A stretch of DNA of 64,000 nt from the NCBI GenBank assembly GCA_017311315.1, contig CM029664.1, positions 37,799,939 through 37,863,938 of the forward strand, written 5' to 3'. The stretch is from Dendrocalamus latiflorus. Its lineage: Eukaryota; Streptophyta; Magnoliopsida; Poales; Poaceae. The notes under the pieces are model-generated. The model saw nothing but the letters and a program-made list of their open reading frames with translations, had not been told where the DNA came from and made no database searches. The translations under genes were made by a program, and so were the position numbers. This document shows positions 46,001-56,554 of this stretch, piece by piece (position 1 is the stretch's first letter; each line of letters starts with the position of its first letter).

Positions 46001-48528
46001 AATCTTTACTGAAAGTTAGGCGCATATATGTTGGCCAGAACCTTTTTGCTACCTTTAGCTAGCCTATCTAATTATATACTTATCCCATTGGCCAAGCTGA
46101 TCCTCGCGATGCTAATATGCGCAAGTACAAAAGTCTAGCTGTACTTGAAAACCGGCTAAAGCTGAAGGTTACGTTACACCATTCATCTCTACTCACCTTT
46201 TTCTCTCCCAACAATTCATGGCCTCCACTAGTGTTAATTCACGACACAACTAACAACCTTTCATTTTCCTATACATCGTTGTTGTCGCAATCGGAGCAGC
46301 AACTTGCAGCTTGTGGGCCTGTTGTCATAAGCAGGCACGATAGCTCTCAGTCTTTTTATTAGAGCTCCTATCACGCATGTAATCTAGTGTTTGTCACTTG
46401 GCGCCCTTGTTCGTGCTTCTCAGTTATCCTTGGTTCACATGGTTACACTTTTGTCGTCAACTTGTCTAGAAATATTCGTAGCTGCATGCGCATAATAGGC
46501 AGATCAAAAGTTGCAGCCTTTGTCGCAAAGTACTGCTGCTTCCATTCCATAACCCCCAAAAGGATGTCAGAATTGTGTGCTCCGCCTATCAGTATCTGCC
46601 GAAGTGCTTATCAATTAGGACTTGTGAACTGAACCAGAGTGATTTACTCCATATTTGATCGATCGATTTGTTAACTGTGGTTGGTTAATCGGGGTTTGCA
46701 GTACATGGTGTTCGCATGCTCCGACTCGCGTGTGTGCCCGTCGGTGACCCTGGGCCTGGAGCCCGGCGAGGCCTTCACCGTCCGCAACATCGCCAGCATG
46801 GTCCCGTCCTACGACAAGGTACGTACTCGCGTCACCACATATATTCGTCGGTTAATGGTTTTCGCCGGTCGCTGCGGTGCGTTGACATATGGTTTGCACG
46901 CTCTCTTTTGTCAACTGCAGAACAAGTACACCGGCGTTGGGTCGGCCATCGAGTACGCCGTCTGTGCCCTCAAGGTCAACTCTCTCTCTCTCGCTCTCTC
47001 TCTCTCTCAAAGACTGGAGATAGGCTACTGCAGATAGTGCTGCCACTTCAACTTTCAACTATGAATGAGTTCTTTTCAGTTACGGTTTATGGTTTTTAAT
47101 GTTAGTGTGAGAGTTTGTGCAAACGAATCGAATACTGATAAGCCATTTCGAAAAGGCTATCCCGATAAGTCACTTTGAAAAAAACGACGAAAAAACGTCT
47201 GGTTTGTTCAAAAAAGCCATAAGCAATAGCAGTGTAATAATGCTGGATTTTAGTAGCGAACAAAGCAGATTGGTAAGATATAATTTGTTGTGGTCTTTTT
47301 TTTTTAAAAAAAAGGAACTAGATCTGATGCCAAATTTACCTAGGTCTCGTTTAATTCAGCTTTTTTTATGGGTTTTGGTTTTTAGCTGAAATAACACTGT
47401 AGCGACTGTTAGCTTTTTGTAAGACATTCAATTAAAGGAAAATAAAGAAAAAATTAAATGAAAAACACTAATATATCTTCACAAACAATACAAATAAAAA
47501 ACTATGTTAAAAAGTCAACGTATTCTAAATAACTTTTAATTTTTGAAAGATAGAAGTCGAAAGCTGTTAGAACGAGACCATAGAGGATAGGGGTTATGTA
47601 GGGTGCTCTTTCATGGGGAGGTGGTATATAGTTTTTGTCAAACAGAGAGCTGGTCAATGCCCTCATTTTAATATTTCGACTTTGCTGTCAGCCCATCTGA
47701 ACTAAGTGCTAAATAAGATCTCCAAGTATGTGCACATGAAAACACTGCATGCACTTTAGAAATTTCTTTTCGTACATACATAAAGTAAAGAGCAGGGCCT
47801 GATTGTTAGGCATACATCGAATTTAACTGGCAGGTTGAGGTCATCGTGGTGATTGGCCACAGCCGCTGCGGTGGAATCAAGGCACTCCTCTCACTTCAGG
47901 ATGGCGCAGCCGACACCTTGTAAGCAGCAAAACTGCTCAAATCTTACTCCACTGGTGCTAACTAAAAGCAAATTGGGAATATTCCAATATGCATATAAAG
48001 GGTTGAAGAGAAAATAAGCGTCTCGATCTTATGTGTTCCTGACTCGAGTTTGATCTCTGTCTTGTTTGATTGGTCAGCCACTTCGTTGAGGACTGGGTCA
48101 GGATCGGCTTCCCCGCGAAGAAGAAGGTGCAGACTGAGTGCGCCTCATTGCCTTTCGATGACCAGTGCGGCGTCTTGGAAAAGGTGCGCATGAGCCAGCA
48201 TGATTATTGGCTGACATAGTATTGTTAGCAACAATCCATTTAACTACTAGCTAGTACTCATCAACGTTTAAAAAAAACAGACAAACTAGTTCTCGTCAAC
48301 TCAACCACTTCATTCTTCCCTAATCAAATGTGAAGTGCTCTGCATGGATTGATTTGCTCACGAAAGATTTTTTGGATTGATGAACATTTGCAGGAGGCCG
48401 TGAATGTGTCGCTGGAGAACCTCAAGACCTACCCGTTCGTCAAGGAAGGGCTGGCGAAGGGAACCCTCAAGCTGGTCGGCGGCCACTACGACTTCGTCGC
48501 CGGCAAGTTCGACACATGGGAGAACTAA
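37097..48528 (+). CDS. Beta carbonic anhydrase, plastid-targeted isoform
   Basis: Interconverts CO2 and bicarbonate. Exons: 37097-37264, 42350-42411, 42526-42574, 46702-46818, 46921-46974, 47834-47919, 48078-48183, 48394-48528. All introns are GT-AG and phases join cleanly, giving 258 aa. Exon 1 (56 codons) encodes a Ser/Pro/Arg-rich plastid transit peptide containing SFRPRLIRNAPVFAAPVAPA. The zinc-binding and active-site residues are present: CSDSR (Cys ligand, Asp-Arg pair) in exon 4 and GHSRCGG (His and Cys ligands) in exon 6. EYAVCALKVEVIVVIGHS and PFVKEGLAKGTLKLVGGHYDF are strongly conserved plant beta-CA blocks. In C3 grasses this is the stromal enzyme; in C4 grasses the main leaf isoform is cytosolic. 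The large introns 1 and 3 hold transposon debris. A dead tandem paralogue lies 7 kb downstream. Confidence 0.95.
37265..38869. other. Carbonic anhydrase intron 1, left part
   Basis: No recognisable element or exon. Short homopolymer and ATT runs occur at 37660-37780. Confidence 0.5.
38870..39790 (-). mobile_element. Truncated Copia-family LTR remnant in intron 1
   Basis: On the minus strand it shares layout and phrases with the LTR at 49420-52510 (ACGGGTT...GGGTTTTA blocks near 39535-39555, CAAACTACCAAAATACCCTCG-like at 39725-39746). It has a short GGACCGGTCTGGCC / GGACCGGTTG motif group at 38889-38922, the reduced equivalent of the arrays in the other LTRs. The 3' end (GTGAATGGTGC block) is missing. 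Confidence 0.6.
39796..40350. repeat. Tandem repeat, 3.5 copies of about 154-169 bp
   Basis: GGTTGAAAT recurs near 39831, 39985, 40150 and (diverged) 40319. It is preceded each time by GATTT(C/T)GTAAAACTTTT and followed by GAAGTTTTACGAAAACTT and CTAGCCCTACCAATTT. It adjoins the LTR remnant and sits in intron 1. Confidence 0.85.
40351..40560. repeat. Degenerate GGGTTGGGTT minisatellite
   Basis: GGGTTGG(A/G)TTGGGTTTAA-type units recur about eight times between 40365 and 40555. It is not telomeric: the plant repeat TTTAGGG is absent. Confidence 0.6.
40681..41170. repeat. Direct duplication, 291-bp period, in intron 1
   Basis: TTCAGTATGGGTAAGAGTAG at 40681 and its copy at 40972 start about 200 bp of nearly identical sequence, both ending CAAACCAAATATATCTTTTGAG. 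The unique 85-bp spacer (40887-40971) starts with a 31-bp stretch also found at 47795-47825, and ends with a half-copy of the MITE at 55370-55516. Confidence 0.9.
41874..48528 (+). CDS. Beta carbonic anhydrase, alternative N-terminus (cysteine-rich, non-plastid)
   Basis: An alternative first exon, 41874-42011 (46 codons), lies inside intron 1 of the plastid form. It ends AAG before a GTCCGT donor and joins exon 2 at 42350 in the same phase, giving a 248-aa protein with the full catalytic core. It begins MSGCLCLPCYKK and has no transit-peptide character. Arabidopsis plasma-membrane/cytosolic beta-CA4 also has a Cys-rich N-terminus, so cytosolic or membrane-attached location through S-acylation is plausible but inferred. 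Support for the exon is independent: the dead paralogue at 55738 has a homologous first exon (ATGGGGGGCTGCCTG, TTCCCCTGC, AAACC). Transcription must start from an internal promoter just upstream (ACGTGG near 41793, pyrimidine-rich 41740-41775); no clear TATA is seen. Confidence 0.85.
42575..43744. other. Carbonic anhydrase intron 3, left part
   Basis: Contains a diffuse repeated pattern at 43300-43660 (GCAAGTTGG(T/A)ATAAATT, CATGATTTA.CTAAA, each two or more times). No exon. Confidence 0.5.
43745..44289. mobile_element. Non-autonomous hAT element with CCGGAAACCTCGC minisatellite
   Basis: Ends CAGGGGCGAAGC and CTTCGCCACTG, flanked by the 8-bp target duplication GATGTACG (43737-43744 and 44290-44297). 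Its body (43890-44235) is a degenerate tandem array of about 18-20 CCGGAAACCTCGCGC-like units of 15-22 bp. Open frames through the array are repeat artefacts. It lies in intron 3 of the carbonic anhydrase gene. Confidence 0.88.
44660..44932. mobile_element. Tourist-like MITE, copy 2 (273 bp), in intron 3
   Basis: Same length and nearly the same sequence as 6819-7091. Ends GAGCAAGTACAATAG and TTATTGTACCTGCTC, flanked by TTA on both sides (44657-44659 and 44933-44935). Confidence 0.9.
44936..46701. other. Carbonic anhydrase intron 3, right part
   Basis: Holds T-rich MITE-like remnants at about 45160-45380 and 45715-45930 (the latter ending CAGGGCCTAAGC). No further exon found. Confidence 0.5.
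46975..47010. repeat. CT-rich microsatellite directly after the exon 5 donor
   Basis: A (CT)n tract begins six bases after the GTCAAC donor of exon 5. It may vary in length between individuals, close to a splice site. Confidence 0.8.
47343..47579. mobile_element. MITE in intron 5 (GGTCTCGTT ends)
   Basis: Ends GGTCTCGTTTAATTCAGC and GCTGTTAGAACGAGACC form imperfect inverted repeats. The body (AGCTGAAAT..CACTGTAGC, AATAAAGAAAAAATTAAAT) is of the common grass MITE type. Flanks CTA and ATA do not match perfectly. Confidence 0.65.
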
Positions 48529-48658
48529 GTCCATCCGTCAGTTAAACTCCTACACATACATACATATATATCGCCCGATCGATCGATGTGAATGCATGCC
48601 ATGGAGTACTTACTATTTACCAGTAATACTACCAACCGGATGGCTCGATGTGAATTGT

Positions 48659-48664
48659 AATAAA
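48659..48664 (+). terminator. Probable polyadenylation signal of the carbonic anhydrase gene
   Basis: AATAAA lies 131 bp after the stop codon, in a T-rich context. Confidence 0.5.
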
Positions 48665-49419
48665 TAATAGAAGTTTCTTCTTCTTCTACCTTTCTAACGC
48701 GGAGTCGTATGATGCATAATTTGATCGTCTTGTGATCAAAAGACATCATCTATAATTAATAATATTATTTTGAAGAGTTTACCTTTTTTACTACCTTTTG
48801 CTCTTGATTTGCTCGATGCTATGCAACTGTTCCAATTAATAAGAAAATATATTGTTCTAGAATGCCAACTGCCAAGAGTTTTTACACTTAACAAAGAGAG
48901 AGCTGTGACGCAAAAAGTAAACACTAAAACACAATTTCAAACTCCCTCAACTTGTATAATGAGTGATAAATGATATAATGTAACAAGTGATGGAACGGTA
49001 GCGCTATTCTGCGCGCTTGTGTATTCTGCACTAAGTTTTGCGCTTTAACAAGTTATCACCGGTTGTTCGAAAAGTTATCATCGGCTGTAAAGAAAGTTAC
49101 CACCGGCTACGTACTTTGAGTATTGGCAATAACTTCACTCGCTATCGCTACCGATGGTAACTTCATTCAGAAATGTCAGTAACTTGTTCATTTATTCTAT
49201 ACATGTGCACTGGTTAGTATGTGTGTGTGTATAATACTTTTCTTTCTTTAAAGAATACTTTTAAACTTAGTAAAATGCCTATTGCTCAGCAGACATTGGG
49301 TACACTGGATCATTGCAATATACTCCTTAATTTTTTAGAGGAATTAGACGAACAAGAAGATTATAAACCTAAGTTCCAACAGACTTAGCTGCCAACATAC
49401 CTTTCCTCTAACTTTCAAG
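48665..49419. other. Intergenic
   Basis: 49040-49200 has repeated AGTTA(T/C)CA(C/T)CGGCT phrases (49055, 49077, 49101) and a related inverted form; origin unclear. No gene. Confidence 0.35.
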
Positions 49420-52400
49420 GTAGGACCAACAATCGTAACAGAGGGAGAGAGTGAATGGTGCATTCTCAAATTTTCCCTCAAGTACCTAAAATCTCACTCC
49501 AGAGTTAGAAAGCTAAGACGATCAAATTTTACAGCCTAGAACCAAGTAACAACTTGAAACAACAAAGATGCACAGCTCTGCACCAGGCCAGTTTTATCGA
49601 AGGCAAGCTGGTAATTTGACTAGCTTTAAGCCGGCAATCTAACCGGTAGTCGGTATGACCGGGCCAGGAGCGGCCTGACCACTCCATTGTTCCCAGAATA
49701 GAAAATTAGCCTAAGTCTAAACCGCTTTTGGTGCAATCTTCAAAATCCATGATCAAACGAGATTAAACTTTGCACACACCTTGCTGAGGGTCCCAAAAAC
49801 CTATTCCATCCAAGCATCGGGATAATCCTAACCAAAGTCCTAACTTTTCCTCAAAACATGCAAGGCTGCACCAAAATCGAGCAAAACTAAAAGTCTTGAA
49901 AAACAACTTGCTCGTAGGTTAAGAATAACTAAGATGGCTCTAGATATGTTCCTACATGTTATAGCAAGCAAAACCAACCAACAAATAAAAGCCAAAACTC
50001 TTAGATCAAGGTTTCATAAGAAAAGCTCCAAATTATGCAAGAACCGGGCAACTTTGAGATCTTCCAAACCACAGTGGCTAGACGGATGGAATTTGATCTA
50101 TATAAGTCATATCCATCACTTACATGTCCTTGATACCAGCAAGATAAAAAATGGGAGAGAATAGATAAAGAACCAACAAGAACAAAAACAAATCAATCAA
50201 GACAATAAGAATTCATAAGGGATGAACAAACTTGATTATAACGCTAATTGTGGATAAAAGTTTTACTGGACTCCATGAGGCGAGTAGGAGATCACACCAC
50301 AACACTTACTCTTCTCTTCAAACTCTAACCTTAACTCAAGAATAGTTGAAATGGTTAGCGTGCAAGGCTCTATCCCCATCCACTAAATAGATGGAGTAGT
50401 CAGCCTACATCTAAACCTAATGAATACTATCCACTAGCATAAATGTGAAAAAACCCGTTAACCCCATACAACGTGGGTTTTACACTCACAATTAACTCAT
50501 ACACGCTTTTCAAAGTATATGAGCCCAAATTCGCTAAGTTTGGTCTTTGATCAACTTGATTTTCTCAACATCTCCTTGACTTAAATCGCTTTCCTAAATG
50601 CTCCTCAAATGACGCGGTTTTGATCCAACGAAGTTTTCGGTATTTGCCAAACTACCAAAATACCCTCGCCTTGACACGACCTTCATCTTCCCTTGCAACC
50701 AATCGCGATGCTTGTCACATGTAGATGCACCAATGTCTTACCATGCATCAGCAAGTCTCTCCCTCTCCTGTTCCACCTAGGGAGTGGAATTAGAACGAAA
50801 ATGACTATAACAACATATATAATTTCGAAGCAATATTGTGTTATACAGTAATGTGTCGGGTAATTTTTAGCATCAATACTTCAACATAACTAATGGCTAT
50901 ATATGATAATAAAAAAGTAGTGATCAAAATACTTACCAAAATGAAGAAGTCGGCTAATAATATTTGTTAGTTGTAGCAAACTAAAGAAACTAAGAGCAAA
51001 ATCACAAATAAAAGTGGGTTAGCATTGATAAAATACATCTTTTGACCTGAATAGCCTATAAAAGAGAACAAAATTACTAAAATTTTCAAGTAAAAAAAAG
51101 TAGAATGATAAATGTAAGTAATTTCATTGCCTTTTAGAATTTATGTTCTTTTTAAGTTTATAAAGTGACAAACCAAAATATCATTAGTAAATTTCTTCAA
51201 TTTTTGTTTCTCTACGTAGCAAATAAGTATATCATTCATGAAATCATCATCAATTAATTGATAAAGTCAATTATATATTTGCATGTTCAAAATTTCAAGA
51301 ACAATATAATAGAAAATATGTCCAGTGGCTTGCTTACTTGACATTGTAGTCAAATACTATAATTTTGCCTCTAATTTGTAATGAGCTATTCCGGTATTCC
51401 AAAAATCTAAATTGAAACTCTAAGTCTTAACTCTACAATACAATAAAATCAATCAACAATTATCACATTGAAATCCTAACTCACAAATTTAGCCTATATT
51501 CGTGAAACAAATTAGAAGAATTGTGAGAAATGTAGAGCAAAGTACATATTAATCAGGTAGACCTAAGCTTCCTTCGTCTAACAAGGACGCAAGGCAACAA
51601 TGCCCTAGCGAGGTGGCAGGTGAGGGTGGCAAGTGACACCAATTTCTCCCATTTTTCGATAAACGGTTGCTACCTAGCTAGGTGCGACTGTGCAATGGGC
51701 ATGATACGCGTCCTCTAGCCGATCGTGCTAGACGAATGAGCGTCGGGGCTGTTGTGAAATAACATGATTAGATATCAATCAATTGGACGTCGTAGTCTAT
51801 TACGGTCCTCCCTCTTGGGCCAGCTCGACCTGTTACAATTGCCTCATGGATAGAGGGACAACGGAAGCTCCTCATAGATTACTACTAGCTACTAGGAACT
51901 TGGGCCGCTAGTGCTCACTTTGTTGGGCTTCAATGAATGGACCGAGTGCACCGAGTTTGGGCTGGGGATTCACACATGGACTAGAGGTACTGATCCCGCT
52001 AAAAAAAAATTGGATCCGATGTCTTGTGACACTAGGTGAGAAACTTGGCTCCACCCTTGGTTCCACTGAACCATGTCTCACTTGGACTGACCAAGCTACT
52101 TGGTGTAACTTGTCGCTCGAATCTTCCCTTCAATATTCCTTGTTTTCTGTGTGTCATGCTTGAGTTCAACAGTCTCACCTAGTATTCTTGATCGTTCTGG
52201 ACCTCGGCTCCTTCATGAGCTAGTCCCAGTCCTCATCATTGACCATAGTTAACTCGAACCTTCTCTGCACATCCAAAAATAAATAAATTATTTCTGGTCA
52301 TAAGTTCTTTATAACTTAACTCATGTTACCATAGATATGCTTCTGGCAACTTGAATGAACTGACCTAAGACTAAAATACTCAATCCATGATCAATTTCTA

Positions 52401-52510
52401 AATTTCAAAGCTCACTGCTGAAGACCACAAAACCCTGGCCAGCCACTGTGCACAACCGCTCTGACCATTGGGCACAACCAATCAGACCACTCTGCACAGC
52501 CCGCTCAGCT
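49420..52510 (-). mobile_element. Copia-family LTR (minus), probably with internal insertion
   Basis: The left end (GGTAGGACCAACAATCG, TAACAGAGGGAGAGAGTGAATGGTGC) is the complement of the LTR end seen at 1245 and 30336. Next come a reduced motif group at 49580-49690 (CCGGTAGTC, GACCGGGCC, CGGCCTGACCAC), a U3-like block at 50455-50690 (CCCGTTAACCCC, GGGTTTTACACTC) and, after AT-rich DNA at 50780-51500, another U3-like block at 52175-52510 (CTAGTCCCAGTCCTC as at 32585, then ACCGCTCTGACCA and AATCAGACCACTC motifs). The middle is probably an insertion. The right boundary is not resolved. Confidence 0.55.
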
Positions 52511-52772
52511 GAGTCGATTATATCTAAATTTGAAGAGTAGTGATTCCATACTTTTCACTCCTATAGACATGTATAAATCTTAAAGCATCAACTAAGAAAT
52601 AAGTAGGCTTAATTCACCTTTAAAAATTATTTAATATTTATGCAACTCATTATTTATGAGAGCGTAGAATCACCTCTCAAATTTGAAATTCATCTCCACA
52701 AACATCGGCAACGCTAGGTCGCAAATCGTCTGGACCTTCTCAGCAGGTCCTTCACCTAGTTCCAGCCCCAAC
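52464..52772. repeat. 309-bp direct repeat, left copy
   Basis: ACCATTGGGCACAACC through TTCCAGCCCCAAC. By eye, identical to 54492-54800. It flanks a TIR element. Confidence 0.92.
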
Positions 52773-52781
52773 GAATTTTTT

Positions 52782-54493
52782 GTACGGATAACCTTTTTTT
52801 TATTCGGAAATACAGAAATATACCCGCGGGAAATTTTTTTTACAAAAATAGCCTCTAATCGCCCAATGGGTGGGCGACTCGAGCCTCTCGCCCACCCGGC
52901 AAGCGAAAAGAGTTTATGTCGCTTCACGGGAAAGCGACATCATGGAGTCGCTTCCTCACTGGGCGATTTAATGAAGTCGCCCAATGGCTGGGCGACTTGT
53001 AATGCAATCGCCCAGTAGGTAGGCGACTTCATTCAGTCCCCCTGATTTTTGTAGAGTTTTGGCAATTTTGTAGTTTGAAACAGAGAAAAAATCTGGTATA
53101 GTTGTAATAAAAGTTTATGTGCACTGTATGTTGTAGGTGCACAAAAAAATTCACAAATTTTTTTAAGAATGATTGACCGTAGAACGATAGATACATAGAG
53201 TGGTAAGTGATATTTTGATGTTGCTGAGAAATAGTTTACGGAGAGAACCGGTATGACTTGCTATCTGAATCATTGAATGCGAACATGCTAGATAATAAGC
53301 TTATGTCAATAGAAATAAACTTCATAATACAGTTGGGAGTAACATGCCGCGTACATTGTTATTACATGCATAACATATAGCATGATATGCGACTAAGAGC
53401 AACTCCGACAGTACTATTAGTAATGTGTGGAACCATGTACTTGTAATGTTCAGAACTCCACCACTAGTCCTATGTAGGCTTTTCAGAGCATGTAGCCTCG
53501 TAATAAATTCATAGTTCATAGCCTTTTAAGAGGTTGGACCATTCAATGTATTTGATACAACCTAGCCTTTTCAGTCGTTTGCAGGAAATAAGTGCTACAA
53601 CATTGCCTTCTCAGAGGCCAGTAATCATAATTTCTGAAACAACAAGCTAAGGTGACATGAAAACTCACTGGAAAGGATACAGGCCTATGACGTGAACACT
53701 CACTGTAAAGGCTACAACCTATGCCCCTATTTTGTTGGTTTCTGTAGCGATAGGCCTGGATTATCCTCAGGATTCCAGTGTAGCAATAAATGTCCCTATG
53801 AAGGCTTTTCAGATTGTAGCCTTTATGTAGGCAGTTTAGCTGGCATGTGTTGTAATCTGACTGAGCAAAGCTGCCCCGTTTTGTCATATCACTGCGTAAA
53901 GCTGGCATGTGTTGTCATCTCACCGAGTAAAGCTGAGCGCTTTTGTCATGTCTCTGGGCAAAGCAGCCCTCTTTTGTCCCGCCGTTCGATATAAATAGCA
54001 CGGTTGAGGTCCCATGAAGTTGTAGCCAGAAAACCCTGTAAATCGAACAAAGAAGTACCTTCTATTTCGTGGTGGAACATACCATGGCGGAAGATGAGGG
54101 GCCAGTCGGATATGGGTCATCGAAGGAAGACCTTCCATTGGAAAGGAGGGAGATGTTCGGTCCACAGTACCGCTTGATACCAAGCCGGCGTGCGCAACCA
54201 GCGTGGCCGAAATGCAGACACAATGAGTACGTGGTCGTGCAGGTCCTGGAAGGGCCGAACGATGAGTACGTGCAATGCAGTCGCCCAACCGTACAACGAC
54301 TTAAATTAAGTCGCCCAACGTGCAGGCGACAGCGCTGATTCGCCCAACGGTTCGCAGATTCTTTAAATGTCGCTTCTCGGGTGGGCGAAAGTCTCTAGTC
54401 GCCCCCCCATTGGGCGACTAGAGGCTATTTTTGTAAAAAAATTTCCCGCGGGTATATTTCTGTATTTCCGAATAAAAAAAAGGTTATCCGTAC
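52782..54493. mobile_element. Non-autonomous TIR element with GTCGCCCA motifs (1712 bp)
   Basis: Inverted ends start GTACGGATAACC and stay nearly perfect for about 90 bp (through ATTCGGAAATACAGAAATA, CCCGCGGGAAATTT, AAAATAGCCTCTA, TCGCCCAATGGG). Further inside, TCGCCCA(A/G)T and GGGCGACT units are repeated at both ends (52857-53035 and 54275-54420). The interior has only fragments. The left side is separated from the 309-bp repeat by 9 bases (GAATTTTTT); the right side abuts it directly. Long TIRs suggest a Mutator-like or foldback class, but the expected 9-bp target duplication is not seen. Confidence 0.85.
54084..54341 (+). pseudogene. Captured or relict ORF fragment inside the TIR element
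   Basis: An open stretch starting at an ATG at 54084 reads MAEDEGPVGYGSSKEDLPL and later PAWPKCRHNEYVVVQVLEG, then runs into the GTCGCCC subterminal repeats. A CxH spacing hints at a small zinc-binding motif, but this is too short to name. It may be the first exon of the parent element's gene. Confidence 0.35.
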
Positions 54494-54800
54494 CATTGGG
54501 CACAACCAATCAGACCACTCTGCACAGCCCGCTCAGCTGAGTCGATTATATCTAAATTTGAAGAGTAGTGATTCCATACTTTTCACTCCTATAGACATGT
54601 ATAAATCTTAAAGCATCAACTAAGAAATAAGTAGGCTTAATTCACCTTTAAAAATTATTTAATATTTATGCAACTCATTATTTATGAGAGCGTAGAATCA
54701 CCTCTCAAATTTGAAATTCATCTCCACAAACATCGGCAACGCTAGGTCGCAAATCGTCTGGACCTTCTCAGCAGGTCCTTCACCTAGTTCCAGCCCCAAC
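54492..54800. repeat. 309-bp direct repeat, right copy
   Basis: Same sequence as 52464-52772, starting within the last two bases of the TIR element. Confidence 0.92.
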
Positions 54801-55369
54801 CCTCCTCTCGACCCGCCGCGACCCGCCCCGGCGACTGTCGCCATCTCCGGCCAGCGGCGGCGGCGCCCCTCCGCTTTTGCCCATCCGACCCCCCCAGGCG
54901 CCGCACGCGCTCATCCCTCATTTCCCCGCCGCCAGTCTCCACCCTACCCCCGCGGGCCACACCTCCTCGGCCGCCGGCGGTAGCTCTGCCGTTCCAGCGC
55001 CTTGCCCCATTTCCCAATTGATCTCCTACTTGCCCGGCCGCCACCCACCGCCGTACTCCCAGTCGGGGGCTTGCCGGCTTGACTTATGTTCCCGATTGAT
55101 GTCGTCGTCGACGACGGCCACCACTGCCTCCCCCCAGCGGCGACAGCGCCGCCCTCGCATCCCAACAGCGCCGAGCAGCCTCGCTTCCGGCGAAAGTCCT
55201 CTTGGCCGTACATCTTGATCGAAGCCATCTAACGGCAGATAAGGTATTATTCGCCGTATGCATAGTCCCACATGATGATCCTGAAATTTATCCGCAACCT
55301 ATTTAAATCCGACGAAACTTAATCCCCTTTCCGTAACAATAACGGCAAGCTATTGGAAATGGGAGATTG
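54801..55369. other. GC-rich region with no supported gene
   Basis: 54801-55230 is strongly GC-rich with overlapping open frames on both strands (Pro/Arg-rich); none has a recognisable domain. It could be a decayed 5' exon. 55231-55369 is ordinary. Confidence 0.35.
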
Positions 55370-55516
55370 GATCATATACCCTCCCATTAGTTGGGAAATT
55401 GAGGATTTACCCTCCACATCTCAATGACACGTGGGGTCATCATAAATCATAAGTCACTGACACGTGGATTAGGAGGGTAAATCCTCAATTTCCATCTAAA
55501 TGGAAGGTATATGATC
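55370..55516. mobile_element. Short MITE upstream of the dead carbonic anhydrase copy
   Basis: GATCATATACC and GGTATATGATC close inverted repeats of about 45 bp that include AAATTGAGGATTTACCCTCC. The centre carries GACACGTGG twice in inverted orientation. Half of this element also occurs at about 40925-40965. Confidence 0.75.
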
Positions 55517-55618
55517 AATTGCTAGATTGGAAATCGGATCGGATAGGCATCTGGGAGAAACGAAGAGAGAGAATCCATGGCATTCAATTCGAAGGCTCAA
55601 TTTCGTCTCGATCAAATC

Positions 55619-55625
55619 TATAAAA
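55619..55625 (+). promoter_or_regulatory. TATA box of the dead carbonic anhydrase copy
   Basis: TATAAAA lies 113-119 bp upstream of the former ATG at 55738. Confidence 0.6.
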
Positions 55626-55756
55626 CGCTCTTCCGCTCCCGGCGGCTGATCTAGGCAGCAAATCACGGGCGCCTCTCCATTAATATTTTGTTTCCCCACT
55701 TTCTTCCTCGCCTAGTAATCCGCGGAGACGATCGAAGATGGGGGGCTGCCTGCTTC

Positions 55757-56554
55757 GAGTTTTTTTGCTATTATGATACCGTCTAAGTTGAGCTTCGACG
55801 AAACGTATTTACGTCGTGGGTTTCTCTAAAATAGTACTCTTGTACTTAAGACTTCTCTCAAATAGTATTCTCAGGGATTTTAACTCAAATAATTTGATTT
55901 TCGAATTTGTACTCCTCCAATTGACTGAACTGCCCCTGCTCATTTTGTAAAATTGATCCTGCCGCGTACGTGGATCAAACATGACAAAGATTGATTTTGT
56001 AAAATAATATTCTCTAAAATAATTTGATTTTAACTCAAACATGACATGAAAAAACATGACAAAGATTGATCCTGCCGCGTACGTGGATCATCCTTAATGC
56101 TCAATACCTACCGCGTACAAAGATGCCGATCACACCTGCCGCGTACGTGGTCCGATTGCCCCTGCCGACGTGCGACCGTCCCTGGCTGGCGTGCGATCGT
56201 CCGTGGCCTGGGGTGCGTGCACTCCCGTGCGATCCTTGCCGCGCTCTCGCCTGGCGTTGACGGCGCCGCGCCGAGTATTCCGATCGGCCAGTCGGCGTGC
56301 CGTCGTCGCCAATGAAACCCAAACGATGTGAAAAGAAGAAAATAAAAGTGATTAGGGTTAAACAAAATGAGCAGGGGCAGTTCAGTCAATTGGGGGAGTA
56401 CAAATTCAAAAATCAAATTATTTGAGTTAAAATCCCTGAAGAATACTATTTGAGAGAAGTCTTAAGTACAAGAGTACTATTTTAGAGAAGCCCACGACGT
56501 AGATACCGTTTCGTCGAAGCCCAACTTAGAGGGTACCATAATAGCAAAAAACTC
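55757..56554. mobile_element. Mutator-like TIR element (798 bp) in exon 1 of the dead paralogue
   Basis: Inverted ends of about 190 bp start GAGTTTTTTGCTATTATG (one T more on the left) and include ACGTCGTGGGTTTC and AATTGACTGAACTGCCCC. A perfect 9-bp target duplication GCCTGCTTC lies at 55748-55756 and 56555-56563, as expected for MULEs. Internally, CCTGCCGCGTACGTGG(T/A) is repeated four times (55958-56150). No transposase. Confidence 0.93.
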
